From Pseudomonadota bacterium (GTDB lineage Bacteria > Pseudomonadota > Gammaproteobacteria > Xanthomonadales > Ahniellaceae): a stretch of 64,000 nucleotides of DNA. The notes beneath the pieces are model-generated. The model was given only the letters and a program-made list of their open reading frames with translations. It had not been told where the DNA came from and ran no database searches. Below are positions 9,976 to 17,717 of the stretch, one piece after another. How positions within the stretch are numbered: the first letter of the stretch is position 1; each line of letters opens with the position of its first letter. Made by a program: the position numbers and the translations under genes. Where the stretch lies: positions 18,671 to 82,670 of the forward strand of contig JALHNO010000021.1 in assembly GCA_022843465.1 (NCBI GenBank), read 5' to 3'.

Positions 9976-11475
9976 TCATATCTTGCTGCGGCGGATCGGC
10001 AGGTACACGTGGAAGCTGCTGCCCTTGCCCGGCGTGCTTTCCACCTCGATACGGCCGCCGTGCTTCTGCACAATGCCGTAAGACAGGGAGAGTCCGAGAC
10101 CAGTACCCTGCCCTACCGGCTTGGTGGTGAAGAAGGGATCGAAGATGCGCTGCAGCTTGTCTGGCGTCATCCCCGCACCAGTGTCCGAGATACTGACGCA
10201 CACCTCGTCGCCGATCTGGCGGGTGCTGATGCCGATCTCGCCCTGGTGGCTGATCGCCTGGCCGGCATTGACCAGCAGATTCAGGAATACCTGGTTGAGT
10301 TGCGAGGGCAGGCATTCGATGGTCGACAGCTCGCCAAAATCGCGGCGCACTTCGGCCTTGTACTTGATCTCGTTCCAGACAATGTTGAGCGTGCTTTCAA
10401 GGCCGCGATGGACGTCGACCAGCACCCACTCTTCCTGCTCCGACTCACCCGAGTGCGAGAAATCGCGCAGATCGAGCACGATCTTCTTCACCCGCTCGAT
10501 GCCCTCGCGGGACTCTTCGACCAGCTGTGGCAGGTCCTGCTGCAGGAAGGGATAGTCGAAGCGGCTCTTGATCTCGTCGATGGGCTCGACCAGGTGACGC
10601 GCGGATTCCGGCAGCGCGGCACTCAGGCGGTCATACGCCTCCAGCAGCAGCAGCAGGCCGCGGGAATAGTTCTGCAGGGTGCCGAGGTTGGAGTGGACAT
10701 AGCCGATGGGATTGTTGATCTCGTGCGCCACGCCGGCGGCGAGCTGGCCGATCGAGGCCATCTTCTCCGACTGCAGCAGTTGCATCTGGGTCTCCTTCAG
10801 CCGGGCGTAGGCCTGCTCGAGTTCAACATGGCGATCCTGCAGAAACTGTTCGCGGCCCCACTCGCGGCTCAGATCGCGGGCATGCAGCGAGATGCCGCTG
10901 GCCGTCCCCCTTGGATTGCGCAGCACCTGCATCTCCAGGCCGATGCTCTGACCGGACTCATCTTCCTGACCTTCGATATCCTTGAAAAGATGGTACTCGC
11001 TGAACGCATGACCCATACGCAGCAGCTGCGCCAACTTGTCTGGAGCCATGACCATTTCCGCCATCGTGCCGGTCTTGCCGCCACGCTGCCAGTAGAGCTG
11101 TTCCATCGCGGTCGCAATGGCATTGTGATACTGCACCTCGCCTTGCATATTCAGCACCCAGACGCCGTCGACCAGGGTGTCCAGTGCCATCGATTCGAGT
11201 TCGCTTTGCTCGAGTCTCGCCCCATTACCTGCGGGCGGGACAGGCTTGGACGTGTTCATCTTCGCCTCCGTGATGCTGTGGATGGTCGATGGTCGCAACG
11301 ATAGCGCGACCGCGTCCTGTTCGCTGACCGGATCGCGTTGCGCTCCGCCACGCAGGCGCACGCCGATTGTATTGGGTTGACGACGTTCGATCATGCAGGC
11401 ATTCAGCAGGCTCAGCGGGTCGGAGGGACCAATCGATGGGGCGTCTGCGGATTCGTGGGAGAAGAGAACGCTCAT
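9976..11475 (-). CDS. Soluble PAS sensor histidine kinase
   Basis: A 499-residue kinase from ATG 11475 (AGGAG seven bases upstream). A second in-frame ATG at 11259 has an even stronger SD (GGAGG) and would give 427 residues; the choice is open. No membrane helix is seen. A PAS-like domain (about residues 100-210, around DGVWVLNMQGEVQYHN) is followed by a coiled coil, a HisKA domain with His251 in LAAGVAHEINNPIG, and HATPase_c with NQVFLNLLVNAGQA, SDTGAGM and GTGLGLSLSYGIV. The core closely resembles the propeller kinase at 43255-46560, including the SEKMAS.GQLAAGVAHEINNP stretch. It stands between a transglutaminase-like membrane protein gene (35 bases upstream of the long start) and a response regulator gene, so the three probably form one operon. 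Confidence 0.9.
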   Translation of the reverse strand: MSVLFSHESADAPSIGPSDPLSLLNACMIERRQPNTIGVRLRGGAQRDPVSEQDAVALSLRPSTIHSITEAKMNTSKPVPPAGNGARLEQSELESMALDTLVDGVWVLNMQGEVQYHNAIATAMEQLYWQRGGKTGTMAEMVMAPDKLAQLLRMGHAFSEYHLFKDIEGQEDESGQSIGLEMQVLRNPRGTASGISLHARDLSREWGREQFLQDRHVELEQAYARLKETQMQLLQSEKMASIGQLAAGVAHEINNPIGYVHSNLGTLQNYSRGLLLLLEAYDRLSAALPESARHLVEPIDEIKSRFDYPFLQQDLPQLVEESREGIERVKKIVLDLRDFSHSGESEQEEWVLVDVHRGLESTLNIVWNEIKYKAEVRRDFGELSTIECLPSQLNQVFLNLLVNAGQAISHQGEIGISTRQIGDEVCVSISDTGAGMTPDKLQRIFDPFFTTKPVGQGTGLGLSLSYGIVQKHGGRIEVESTPGKGSSFHVYLPIRRSKI

Positions 11476-11510
11476 GGTCGGCTCCTGTCTGGACATGGTG
11501 ATCGGACAAA

Positions 11511-12338
11511 TCAGGGATTGCTGGCAACCGTGGCACCACTGGCCGCAGCCTTGCGCACGGCCAGGTGATAGTCGTTGTTGCTGCTCACCAGCTCGACGTT
11601 GTGCAGGGCTTCGGAGAGCTTGCAGATCTGGTCGCAGTGCGGCAGCGAACCGTTGTCGACAGCAAACCACTTGCCGTCCACGCGGGCAGCGACGAAGGTG
11701 TGCATCAGCTGCGACTGTGCGCCAGCGGTCTTGAATCCACCTGCATTGACCGGGTTGAGGCGGACAACGAAGCGACGGGTTTCGACGCCTTCGCGCTCGA
11801 GAATCCGCTCGGCGCGCTGGGCATTGAGCTCGCAGAGAGCGGCGTCATTGACGGCCAGACTCAGCACCGGCGGACGGTCTTCGATCAACACGCGGCAAAG
11901 TGCCGACTTGGCGCAGGAATCGGCTTCGGCGCGCAATTCCATGTCGGTCATCGGCTGGGTGAAGCTGGTGCAGGCACCGAGACCCAGGATCGGCAGGATC
12001 ACCAGGGATCGCAGCAGGACATTGATGCGTGCGCGCAGCGCGGTGCCGTCAGCCATGACGTCGGCGATCGTGCGCTTGCCGCTCTGGGTACCCTGGCTGA
12101 CCGGTCGCGAGAAGTCGATGGCGGCGGCGACACGAGCGCTGACGGCGGACCCTTCGATATCAGCCTTGGCCGAGACCATGCCATCGCGACCCGGGCCAGC
12201 GACCATGCCAAACCGCATCGAACCAGGCATCTCGTTGGTGGCGATCTGGCGCTCACTGGAACGAATCACCAGACGGGGCAGTGCCACCAGTTCGCGGTGA
12301 TCGATGGACGGGGAGGACTTGCGGTTGCTGTTGTTCAT
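11511..12338 (-). CDS. Membrane-anchored protein with transglutaminase-like domain (putative)
   Basis: A 275-residue protein not assigned to a named family with certainty. Residues 1-94 are soluble and unrecognised. Residues 107-122 are hydrophobic and end in LGAC with Cys123, a perfect lipobox, but more than 100 residues from the start. The C-terminal part has Cys169 (followed by a helix, ELNAQRAERILEREG), His213 in LMHTFVAA and Asp228 in WFAVDNG. The order and the 15-residue His-Asp spacing match the Cys-His-Asp triad of transglutaminase-like cysteine proteases such as LapG; this is an inference from pattern. ATG 12338 has AGGAG seven bases upstream; an internal ATG at 12056 would give a normal lipoprotein but lacks an SD. 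It heads the run with the PAS kinase and response regulator. Confidence 0.6.
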   Translation of the reverse strand: MNNSNRKSSPSIDHRELVALPRLVIRSSERQIATNEMPGSMRFGMVAGPGRDGMVSAKADIEGSAVSARVAAAIDFSRPVSQGTQSGKRTIADVMADGTALRARINVLLRSLVILPILGLGACTSFTQPMTDMELRAEADSCAKSALCRVLIEDRPPVLSLAVNDAALCELNAQRAERILEREGVETRRFVVRLNPVNAGGFKTAGAQSQLMHTFVAARVDGKWFAVDNGSLPHCDQICKLSEALHNVELVSSNNDYHLAVRKAAASGATVASNP

Positions 12339-12653
12339 GGCGGTCTCCTGATCGATGTGGCCTTGGCCTGGAGCCCCGGAGGCGATGTCTGCCTACCGTC
12401 TTGCTCCTGCTTGGGTGAGATCAGGTTAGATTTCGCCCCCCTCCCTTCCTATACGTGCGAATACGTAGGCAGCACGGCAGAGTTCAGGCCGCGTTGAGGT
12501 CGGGGATCGCCATCGATTGCGCCGCGCGAGGCTGGCACGAGGGCCTGGTGCGAAGGAATTGCAGCAAGCCGACCGCAGGCGGATCCAGACGCAGCGGGCA
12601 CTATGGCGACGCGGCGGCGGCCAGCAGAAGGTGTGCAAAACGTTGGAAGCGGA
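12339..12653. other. Intergenic control region between FixJ-type regulator and kinase operon
   Basis: 315 bases with no gene. On the minus strand the region is the 5' flank of the gene starting at 12338 and the 3' flank of the FixJ-type gene ending at 12654. It contains a TACGT-N6-ACGTA inverted repeat at 12453-12468. No convincing hairpin terminator with a T-run was seen. Confidence 0.55.
12453..12468. promoter_or_regulatory. FixJ-like inverted repeat TACGT-N6-ACGTA
   Basis: Two 5-base arms, TACGT and ACGTA, are separated by six bases. The right half reads ATACGTAG, close to the GTAMGTAG consensus known for Sinorhizobium FixJ. It lies about 115-130 bases before ATG 12338 on the minus strand and close to a gene for a FixJ-type regulator. 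I infer that this regulator binds here and controls the operon of transglutaminase-like protein, PAS kinase and receiver. Confidence 0.4.
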
Positions 12654-13292
12654 CTACTGGCCCGAGCTGTCGGACAAGCGAATCCTGATCAGATCAGCCA
12701 GGGATTGCGCGCCCGTCTTTTCCATCAGATGGTTGCGATGGATTTCGATAGTGCGATGGCTGGCGCCCAGCACGCGCGCGATTTCCTTGCTGGTCTGGCC
12801 GGCGACCACCAGTTCCAGCACTTCACGTTCGCGTGGCGTCAGACTGGACATCCGCTTGCTGATCTCCGCGCGTTCGGCGCTGTCATTGCGCTGAAGCAGA
12901 TGGCGCTCGATCGCCTGCCTGACACGTGCGACCAGTTGATCGTTCTCGTACGGCTTCTCGAGAAAATCGACCGCACCCGCGCGCATCGCCGCCACGGCGA
13001 TCGGCACATCTGAGGCACCGGTCAGAAAGATGGTCGGAATATCAACCGCACGTTCGTTCAGCAGGGCCTGAACCTCAAGTCCATTCATGCCCGGCATCTT
13101 GACGTCCAGCAGCAGGCAGCCGGGTCGATCGAATCGCGCCTCGTCCAGCAGGGCTTGGCCGGACGCGTACATCTCGACCTGCAGGCCTTCGCTGAAGAAA
13201 AGACGCCGCAGCGCCGATCGCATGTGATCGTCGTCGTCCACGATCAGGACAACGGGCGGGGTCTTGTTGTTCACTGGCGGTTGATCCCGCAT
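12654..13292 (-). CDS. FixJ/NarL-type response regulator with LuxR HTH
   Basis: A 212-residue regulator. The N-terminal receiver (about residues 15-130) has VDDDDH, the phospho-acceptor Asp in CLLLDVKMPGMNG, FLTGASD and the Lys in FLEKPYE. The C-terminal LuxR-type helix-turn-helix reads LTPREREVLELVVAGQTSKE and continues through the recognition helix (RTIEIHRNHLMEKTGA). FLEKPYE and the short linker place it in the FixJ subgroup. ATG 13292 has AGGGA seven bases upstream; the in-frame ATG at 13298 lies right against that SD and is less likely. No kinase gene is adjacent on its 5' side, so the partner may be the PAS kinase downstream or an unlinked one. A FixJ-like site lies downstream at 12453. 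Confidence 0.92.
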   Translation of the reverse strand: MRDQPPVNNKTPPVVLIVDDDDHMRSALRRLFFSEGLQVEMYASGQALLDEARFDRPGCLLLDVKMPGMNGLEVQALLNERAVDIPTIFLTGASDVPIAVAAMRAGAVDFLEKPYENDQLVARVRQAIERHLLQRNDSAERAEISKRMSSLTPREREVLELVVAGQTSKEIARVLGASHRTIEIHRNHLMEKTGAQSLADLIRIRLSDSSGQ

Positions 13293-13409
13293 CGGCATTC
13301 CCTATGCGCTCGTACTGGTCCAGATCTGGCGGCCCGCTTGTGGGAACGGCGGTCGCTCGACAAGATAGCTTGCATTGCCGCGCGCCGAAAGTCGACCGCT
13401 GCCACCAGC

Positions 13410-14273
13410 TCAGACTGCATTGAGCGGTAACTTAAGGTAACGCAGACCATTGTCCTCGGGATCCGGCAGGGCGCCGGCGCGAATGTTGACCTGGATCGAC
13501 GGCAGCAGCAGTGCCGGCATCGCCAGTGTGGCATCGCGCGCCTCGCGCAAGGCTACATAGTCAGACTCGGAGACGCCCAGCCGAGCGTGGATGTTGCCAG
13601 CCTTCTGATCCGCTATCGAGGTTTCGCAGGCGTGGGCCCGGCCTCCCGGGGCGTAGTCATGGCAGACAAACACGCGCGTCCGTTCGGGCAACTGGTACAG
13701 CCGATGTATCGACCGGTAGAGCACGGCAGCATTGCCGCCGGGAAAATCGCAGCGCGCAGTGCCACCATCGGGCATGAACAGACTGTCCCCGGCAAACAGC
13801 GCATCTCCAATCAGATAACTGACGCTGTCCGGGGTATGACCTGGCGTCGCGATCACCCGCGCATCGATGTCGCCGAGCCGAAAGTGCTCGTCATCGCCCA
13901 ACAGATGATCGAACTGTGTGCCATCGACACGAAAATCCGCGGAAAGGTTGAACAACTGCGCAAACCGGGCTTGCACCTTGACGATACCGGCACCAATCGC
14001 CAGACGGGCATCCGGGCAGCGCTGCTTCAGCCAGTGGCCGGCGCTGAGATGGTCGGCATGGGCATGGGTCTCCAGAATCCAGCGCAGCCGGAGTTGCAGA
14101 CGTGTCACCGTGTCCAGCACGCGCTGGATACTGGTCCCCGAGGTCCGCCCCGATGCCGAATCAAAATCAAGAACGGGGTCAATGATGATGGCGTCGGAAG
14201 AATCCGCGTCATGCACCAGATAGGTCCAGGTGCTGCTGGCGGAATGAAAAAACGGAAGCACCACAGGGTTCAT
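13410..14273 (-). CDS. MBL-fold metallo-hydrolase, Blh/persulfide dioxygenase-like
   Basis: A 287-residue metallo-beta-lactamase-fold protein. The metal motif is His70-x-His72-x-Asp74-His75 in ETHAHADH; further ligands are in ATPGHTPDS, FAGDSLF and FVCHDYAPGG. The C-terminal SIQVNIRAGALPDPEDNGLR is typical of the group containing Blh of the BigR system and ETHE1-like persulfide dioxygenases. These are mononuclear iron enzymes that oxidise glutathione persulfide to sulfite. No rhodanese or BigR-like gene is adjacent, so the sulfur role rests on family resemblance only. GloB-type hydrolases are more distant alternatives. No clear SD was found. It is separated by 111 bases from the FixJ-type gene. 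Confidence 0.85.
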   Translation of the reverse strand: MNPVVLPFFHSASSTWTYLVHDADSSDAIIIDPVLDFDSASGRTSGTSIQRVLDTVTRLQLRLRWILETHAHADHLSAGHWLKQRCPDARLAIGAGIVKVQARFAQLFNLSADFRVDGTQFDHLLGDDEHFRLGDIDARVIATPGHTPDSVSYLIGDALFAGDSLFMPDGGTARCDFPGGNAAVLYRSIHRLYQLPERTRVFVCHDYAPGGRAHACETSIADQKAGNIHARLGVSESDYVALREARDATLAMPALLLPSIQVNIRAGALPDPEDNGLRYLKLPLNAV

Positions 14274-14400
14274 GCGAGTCTGATCCAGAAGTCGGGGCGC
14301 GGGGCGCGTCGGTGCGCAGCGATGACACAGGATACGTGCAAGCGATCTGCTTGACGATCCTGGCTGCCAGCTGTGCTGCTATTGGCATTGGTGCCTGCAG

Positions 14401-14870
14401 AGCGGGCCTTGCCCCGCTGCGTTTAGCTCTTGATCCTGTTGAGCCGGGCTTGCCCCACAGGCGTTGACCTGTCTGGCTGGTTCCTGAATTTTGGCCCGGC
14501 ACACCAGGACTTGTGCCCCTTCGGGGCGAGCGCAAACCAAGGCCGGATGATAGACAGCTGCGCGTTGGACAGGGCAATCATTCGCCAGGAAAACAGGTTA
14601 ACGCCTATGGGGCTTGCCCCGCTGATCTTGCTCGACGTCGATTCCGGCATGAAGGTAGAGAGCAGAACCGACATCAGAACCAGAACCCAGATCAACCGCA
14701 GCGCCGCAAGCCACGCTCTTGCACGCTGGTTTTTTTCCGAAGGGCATCTCTGCGGGATGCCGGCTGCAATGCGCCGCGGTGTTGAGACGGCATCTCACCG
14801 AGATGCCCTACAGGGACAGAGAAGAGCAGCACGGCAAGCCACGCTCTATGCAATCGCCTCGGGGACAACC
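14401..14870. repeat. Dispersed palindromic repeat cluster, copy A
   Basis: Near-palindromes of about 20 bases occur at about 14402 (AGCGGGCCTTGCCCCGCT), 14441, 14609 (GGGGCTTGCCCCGCT), 14700 and 14828. Between them lies the 112-base unit 14512-14623, starting TGTGCCCCTTCGGGGCG and ending at the GGGGCTTGCCCCGCT palindrome. The 63819-63931 copy is the same sequence on the other strand with only about seven differences by eye. The order of unit, then a short ATCA/GAACC-rich tract, then the palindrome with CAAGCCACGCTCT is also shared. This is a mosaic intergenic element, probably present elsewhere in the genome. No transposase is seen. Confidence 0.8.
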
Positions 14871-15047
14871 GCAAGATCAGGGTCAGGGCCAGGCGCCGCA
14901 GGGCTTGCAACGCCCCACGACAGCGAGGGCGCGGAGCACGGACGGCGACGCCAACGGTGACGCAGCAGGCAATTGCAAACGGGAACGCGGATGAATACGT
15001 ATGCAGCACATTGTTGAACTTTGTGTCCCGGAATAGTCTTGCCAGGT

Positions 15048-15061
15048 CCGGAATTATCCGG
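15048..15061. promoter_or_regulatory. Inverted repeat upstream of the GH13 gene
   Basis: CCGGA-ATTA-TCCGG is a perfect 5-base-arm inverted repeat about 115 bases before the GH13 start. The short AT core suggests an operator, but no regulator is encoded nearby. A second hairpin, CCCCGC-TGT-GCGGGG, lies at 15086-15100, and 7-base arms GGCGCGC/GCGCGCC lie at 15123-15147; both would fall in the leader if transcription starts upstream. Confidence 0.3.
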
Positions 15062-15174
15062 CAGGCGCTCGAATAAATGCCAAACCCCCGCTGTGCGGGG
15101 ACCAATAATCGCGTCAGACATCGGCGCGCGCGGATATTCTGCGCGCCGCCAGAGCCAATCAGACTTGGGAGGGT

Positions 15175-17373
15175 ATGATGAGCAGTTTCTCGGCACAGGT
15201 GGAATACCGGCAGGACCAGCGCGGAAGGACCGCCTTTTCAGGGCAAGTCTTGCAGCTGGCGCGGATAGTCCTGGCGGCTCTGCTGTTCCTGCCAACGCTG
15301 GGCCAGGCCCAGGCCCTGCGCCCCGGCTATAACCGTGATGTCATCTACCAGGTATTTGTCGACCGTTTTTTTGATGGCAGCAGCGTCAACAATATTGCCA
15401 GTGACCCGCTGTTCGATCCGGCCGGGACCAACCTGCAGAAATATCTCGGCGGTGATTTCCAGGGGCTTACTGCGCAGATAAATTACCTGAAGAATATGGG
15501 AGTATCGGCGATCTGGATCACTTCGCCACTCGACAACCGCAATCTGCTGGCGGTAGGCGGTTCGGTGGCGCCGTACCATGGCTATGAAATGCGCGACACG
15601 CTGTTGCCGGACGAACACTTCACCAACCCGGCAAGGTCCTGGCAGATCTTCGACGATTTCGTCACCGCAGCGCACGCTGCCGGCATCAAGGTGATCGTCG
15701 ACTTCGCGCCGAATCACTCCAATATCCGCAACTCGGGCGAGAACGGCGCGCTGTATGCCAATGGTGTGCTGCAGGCCAACTACAGCAGCAATCCGGGCGG
15801 GTTCTTCCAGACCGGGCCGAACATGGGCGGCGGTCAATTCGATGCACCCTATGAGACCCAGTACTACACACTGTATGACCTGGCGGACCTGAATCAGCAG
15901 AACGCCACTGTCGACGCCCTGCTGAAGGCGGCCATCAGCAATCTGCAGAACCACAACGTCGATGGCTTTCGTATCGATGCCACCAAGCACGTCAACTGGG
16001 GCTGGCAGTACACTCTGGCCAACAGCATCTACAGCAACCGCCGCAGCTTTGTATTCGGCGAATGGGTTGCCGATGACAGCAACAACCCGCTGTACGCCGA
16101 CCTGGTTAAGTTCAGCAACCGCAGCGGCATCGCCGAACTGAATTTCCCGTTGTTCACCCGGATCAGCAATGTATTTGGCGAGGGCGGCTCGTTCATTTCA
16201 CTCAATGACGTAGTCAGTCAGCAGCAGACGGACTTCCGCTACCAGAACGATCTGGTCAACTTCGTCGACAACCATGATCGCAAGCGCTTTCTCAATGTCG
16301 ACACCAGTGCCGACGAGCGCAAGCATCTGCATGCCGCACTCGCCTTCGTGCTCACGGCGCGCGGCATTCCCTGCATCTACTACGGCACCGAGCAGTATCT
16401 CGAGGGCGGTGACGACCCGGACAACCGCCGCAAGATGCCCGGCTTCAGCCAGACCACCACGGCATTCAATCTGATCAAGTCGCTGTCGACCCTGCGCAAG
16501 AACAACGAAGCGCTCGCGTTTGGCACCATAAGTCAGCGCTGGATCAACAGCAATGTCTATATCTACGAGCGCAAGTTCTACAACAGCGTGGTCGTCGTCG
16601 CGATCAACAAGGGCAGCAGTGCCCAGGCGATCAGCAACCTGGTGACCTCGTTGCCGACCGGAACCTATACCGACTATCTCGGCAATCTGGTCTCCGGCGT
16701 CAGCCTGACCGCCACCGGCGCCACCAGTGGCGGCTACAACACCGCAAGCTTCAGCCTGCCCGGCAACAGCGTGTCGGTGTGGCAGAGAGACCCCGCCAAC
16801 AGCGTGGCGCAGCTCGGCAACCTGACGCCGACCGCTGCCCAGCCCGGCGTCAAGGTGGTGATCGCCGGCCACGGCTTCGGAACCAGCACGGGAACGGTCA
16901 AGTTCGGTGCGACTTCAGCGACGGTCGTGAGCTGGAGTGATCAGGAAATCGTCGCCAATGTGCCGACCGTCGGCCAGGGTACATACGCCGTCAGCGTTAC
17001 CCGATCGGGTTCCAGCACTGCTTCCAACACCTTCAACTTCGACGTCTATCAGGCCAAGCTGATCCCGGTCACCTTCACCGTGAACAATGCCGCCCCCACG
17101 GTACCTGGCGACAATATCTATCTCACCGGCAACAGCGTCGAACTTGGCAACTGGGCCACCACCAAGTCGGGCGCGGTGGGCGCCATGCTGACCAATGCCA
17201 GCACCTATCCCAACTGGTGGCTCACCGTCGGCGTGCCTGCCGGCAAGACCCTGCAGTACAAGTTCATCCGGATTGCCGCCAATGGCACGGTCACCTGGGA
17301 GAACGGCAGCAATCACAGCTTTACCGTGCCCGCGTCCGGGGTCGGCAGCGTCAATGTGAACTGGCAGTACTGA
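15175..17373 (+). CDS. Secreted cyclodextrin glucanotransferase-like GH13 enzyme
   Basis: A 732-residue starch-active enzyme. A signal peptide (about 28-46, ending GQAQA) is followed by a GH13 barrel, C domain, IPT/TIG D domain (about 545-620) and C-terminal CBM20 starch-binding domain (about 628-732), the order of CGTases. Catalytic residues are Asp268 (DGFRIDATKH), Glu296 (FGEW) and Asp368 (FVDNHD). Tyr234 in LYDLADLN corresponds to the central aromatic Tyr195 of Bacillus circulans CGTase, which alpha-amylases lack. Phe222 matches CGTase Phe183 and Phe324 matches Phe283, but the Phe259 position is Val298. CGTases cyclise or transfer maltooligosaccharides; the missing Phe259 makes the balance with hydrolysis uncertain. 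GGGAGGG ends right before ATG 15175, so the second ATG (15178) is equally likely. The repeat-flanked, solitary setting fits horizontal gain. Confidence 0.87.
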   Translation: MMSSFSAQVEYRQDQRGRTAFSGQVLQLARIVLAALLFLPTLGQAQALRPGYNRDVIYQVFVDRFFDGSSVNNIASDPLFDPAGTNLQKYLGGDFQGLTAQINYLKNMGVSAIWITSPLDNRNLLAVGGSVAPYHGYEMRDTLLPDEHFTNPARSWQIFDDFVTAAHAAGIKVIVDFAPNHSNIRNSGENGALYANGVLQANYSSNPGGFFQTGPNMGGGQFDAPYETQYYTLYDLADLNQQNATVDALLKAAISNLQNHNVDGFRIDATKHVNWGWQYTLANSIYSNRRSFVFGEWVADDSNNPLYADLVKFSNRSGIAELNFPLFTRISNVFGEGGSFISLNDVVSQQQTDFRYQNDLVNFVDNHDRKRFLNVDTSADERKHLHAALAFVLTARGIPCIYYGTEQYLEGGDDPDNRRKMPGFSQTTTAFNLIKSLSTLRKNNEALAFGTISQRWINSNVYIYERKFYNSVVVVAINKGSSAQAISNLVTSLPTGTYTDYLGNLVSGVSLTATGATSGGYNTASFSLPGNSVSVWQRDPANSVAQLGNLTPTAAQPGVKVVIAGHGFGTSTGTVKFGATSATVVSWSDQEIVANVPTVGQGTYAVSVTRSGSSTASNTFNFDVYQAKLIPVTFTVNNAAPTVPGDNIYLTGNSVELGNWATTKSGAVGAMLTNASTYPNWWLTVGVPAGKTLQYKFIRIAANGTVTWENGSNHSFTVPASGVGSVNVNWQY

Positions 17374-17717
17374 CCGAGCCACTTGCGGCACCCGTTGCAG
17401 GCGCAAGCGGCCAATGCGCGCGGAGCACCGAGTACGACGAGCCCCGGCACTGCGTCAGCTTGAAACTCTGGCGATGAACCCCTTCTCCCGTTTACGGGAG
17501 ACAGCCGCAGGCGGATGAGGGAAACCTGCGATAGCGCTCGGGGTCTGCCGCGCGCATCGCAACAGATCGCCAACACCATCGAACGTTTCCCTCATCCGGC
17601 CCTGCGGGCCAGTCTCTCGCAGGCGGGAGAAGGGGACCGTTGTCAACATTCAAACTGGTGCAGTACCCGAGCCCCCGCGTGATTGGCCGCTGGTGCCGCC
17701 AGCTGCCATCATGGCGT
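17374..17717. other. Intergenic region with inverted repeat pair
   Basis: 344 bases between the GH13 gene and dbpA without a gene. It holds the inverted repeat pair described at 17478-17637. No T-run follows the outer arms, so a classical terminator is not evident, though the long hairpin may end or stabilise the GH13 transcript. Confidence 0.6.
17478..17637. repeat. Inverted pair of xanthomonad-type CTTCTCCCG/CCCTCATCCG repeats
   Basis: Copy one (17478-17525) runs CCCCTTCTCCCG, TTTA, CGGGAG, then GCGGATGAGGGAAAC. Copy two (17585-17637) runs GTTTCCCTCATCCGG, CCCTGCGGGCC, then GGCGGGAGAAGGGGAC. They are reverse complements of each other with some mismatches and could fold into one hairpin of about 160 bases. 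The same building blocks make up the six-copy array at 42546-43137, so this is one dispersed family. Confidence 0.8.

Larger units (their letters stand above)
14274..15174. other. Repeat-rich 0.9 kb intergenic region
   Basis: About 900 bases with no convincing gene; open frames here are chance frames within repeats. From about 14400 to 14860 the DNA is built of GC-rich near-palindromes of the type GAGCGGG-CTTG-CCCCGCT and a 112-base unit (14512-14623) that recurs inverted at 63819-63931. Around 14745-14810 there are further short palindromes (GGCATCTC and GAGATGCC). The last 130 bases look like a 5' control region of the GH13 gene, with three inverted repeats at 15048, 15086 and 15123. Confidence 0.7.

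Noticed and set aside
12056..12338. Treating residues 1-94 of the transglutaminase-like protein as a separate small gene
   Set aside because: The frame is continuous with the rest and has no stop, and the only good SD belongs to the long form.
14430..14960. 176-codon plus-strand frame in the repeat-rich gap
   Set aside because: It runs through the dispersed palindromes and the 112-base unit, with no motif and no SD.
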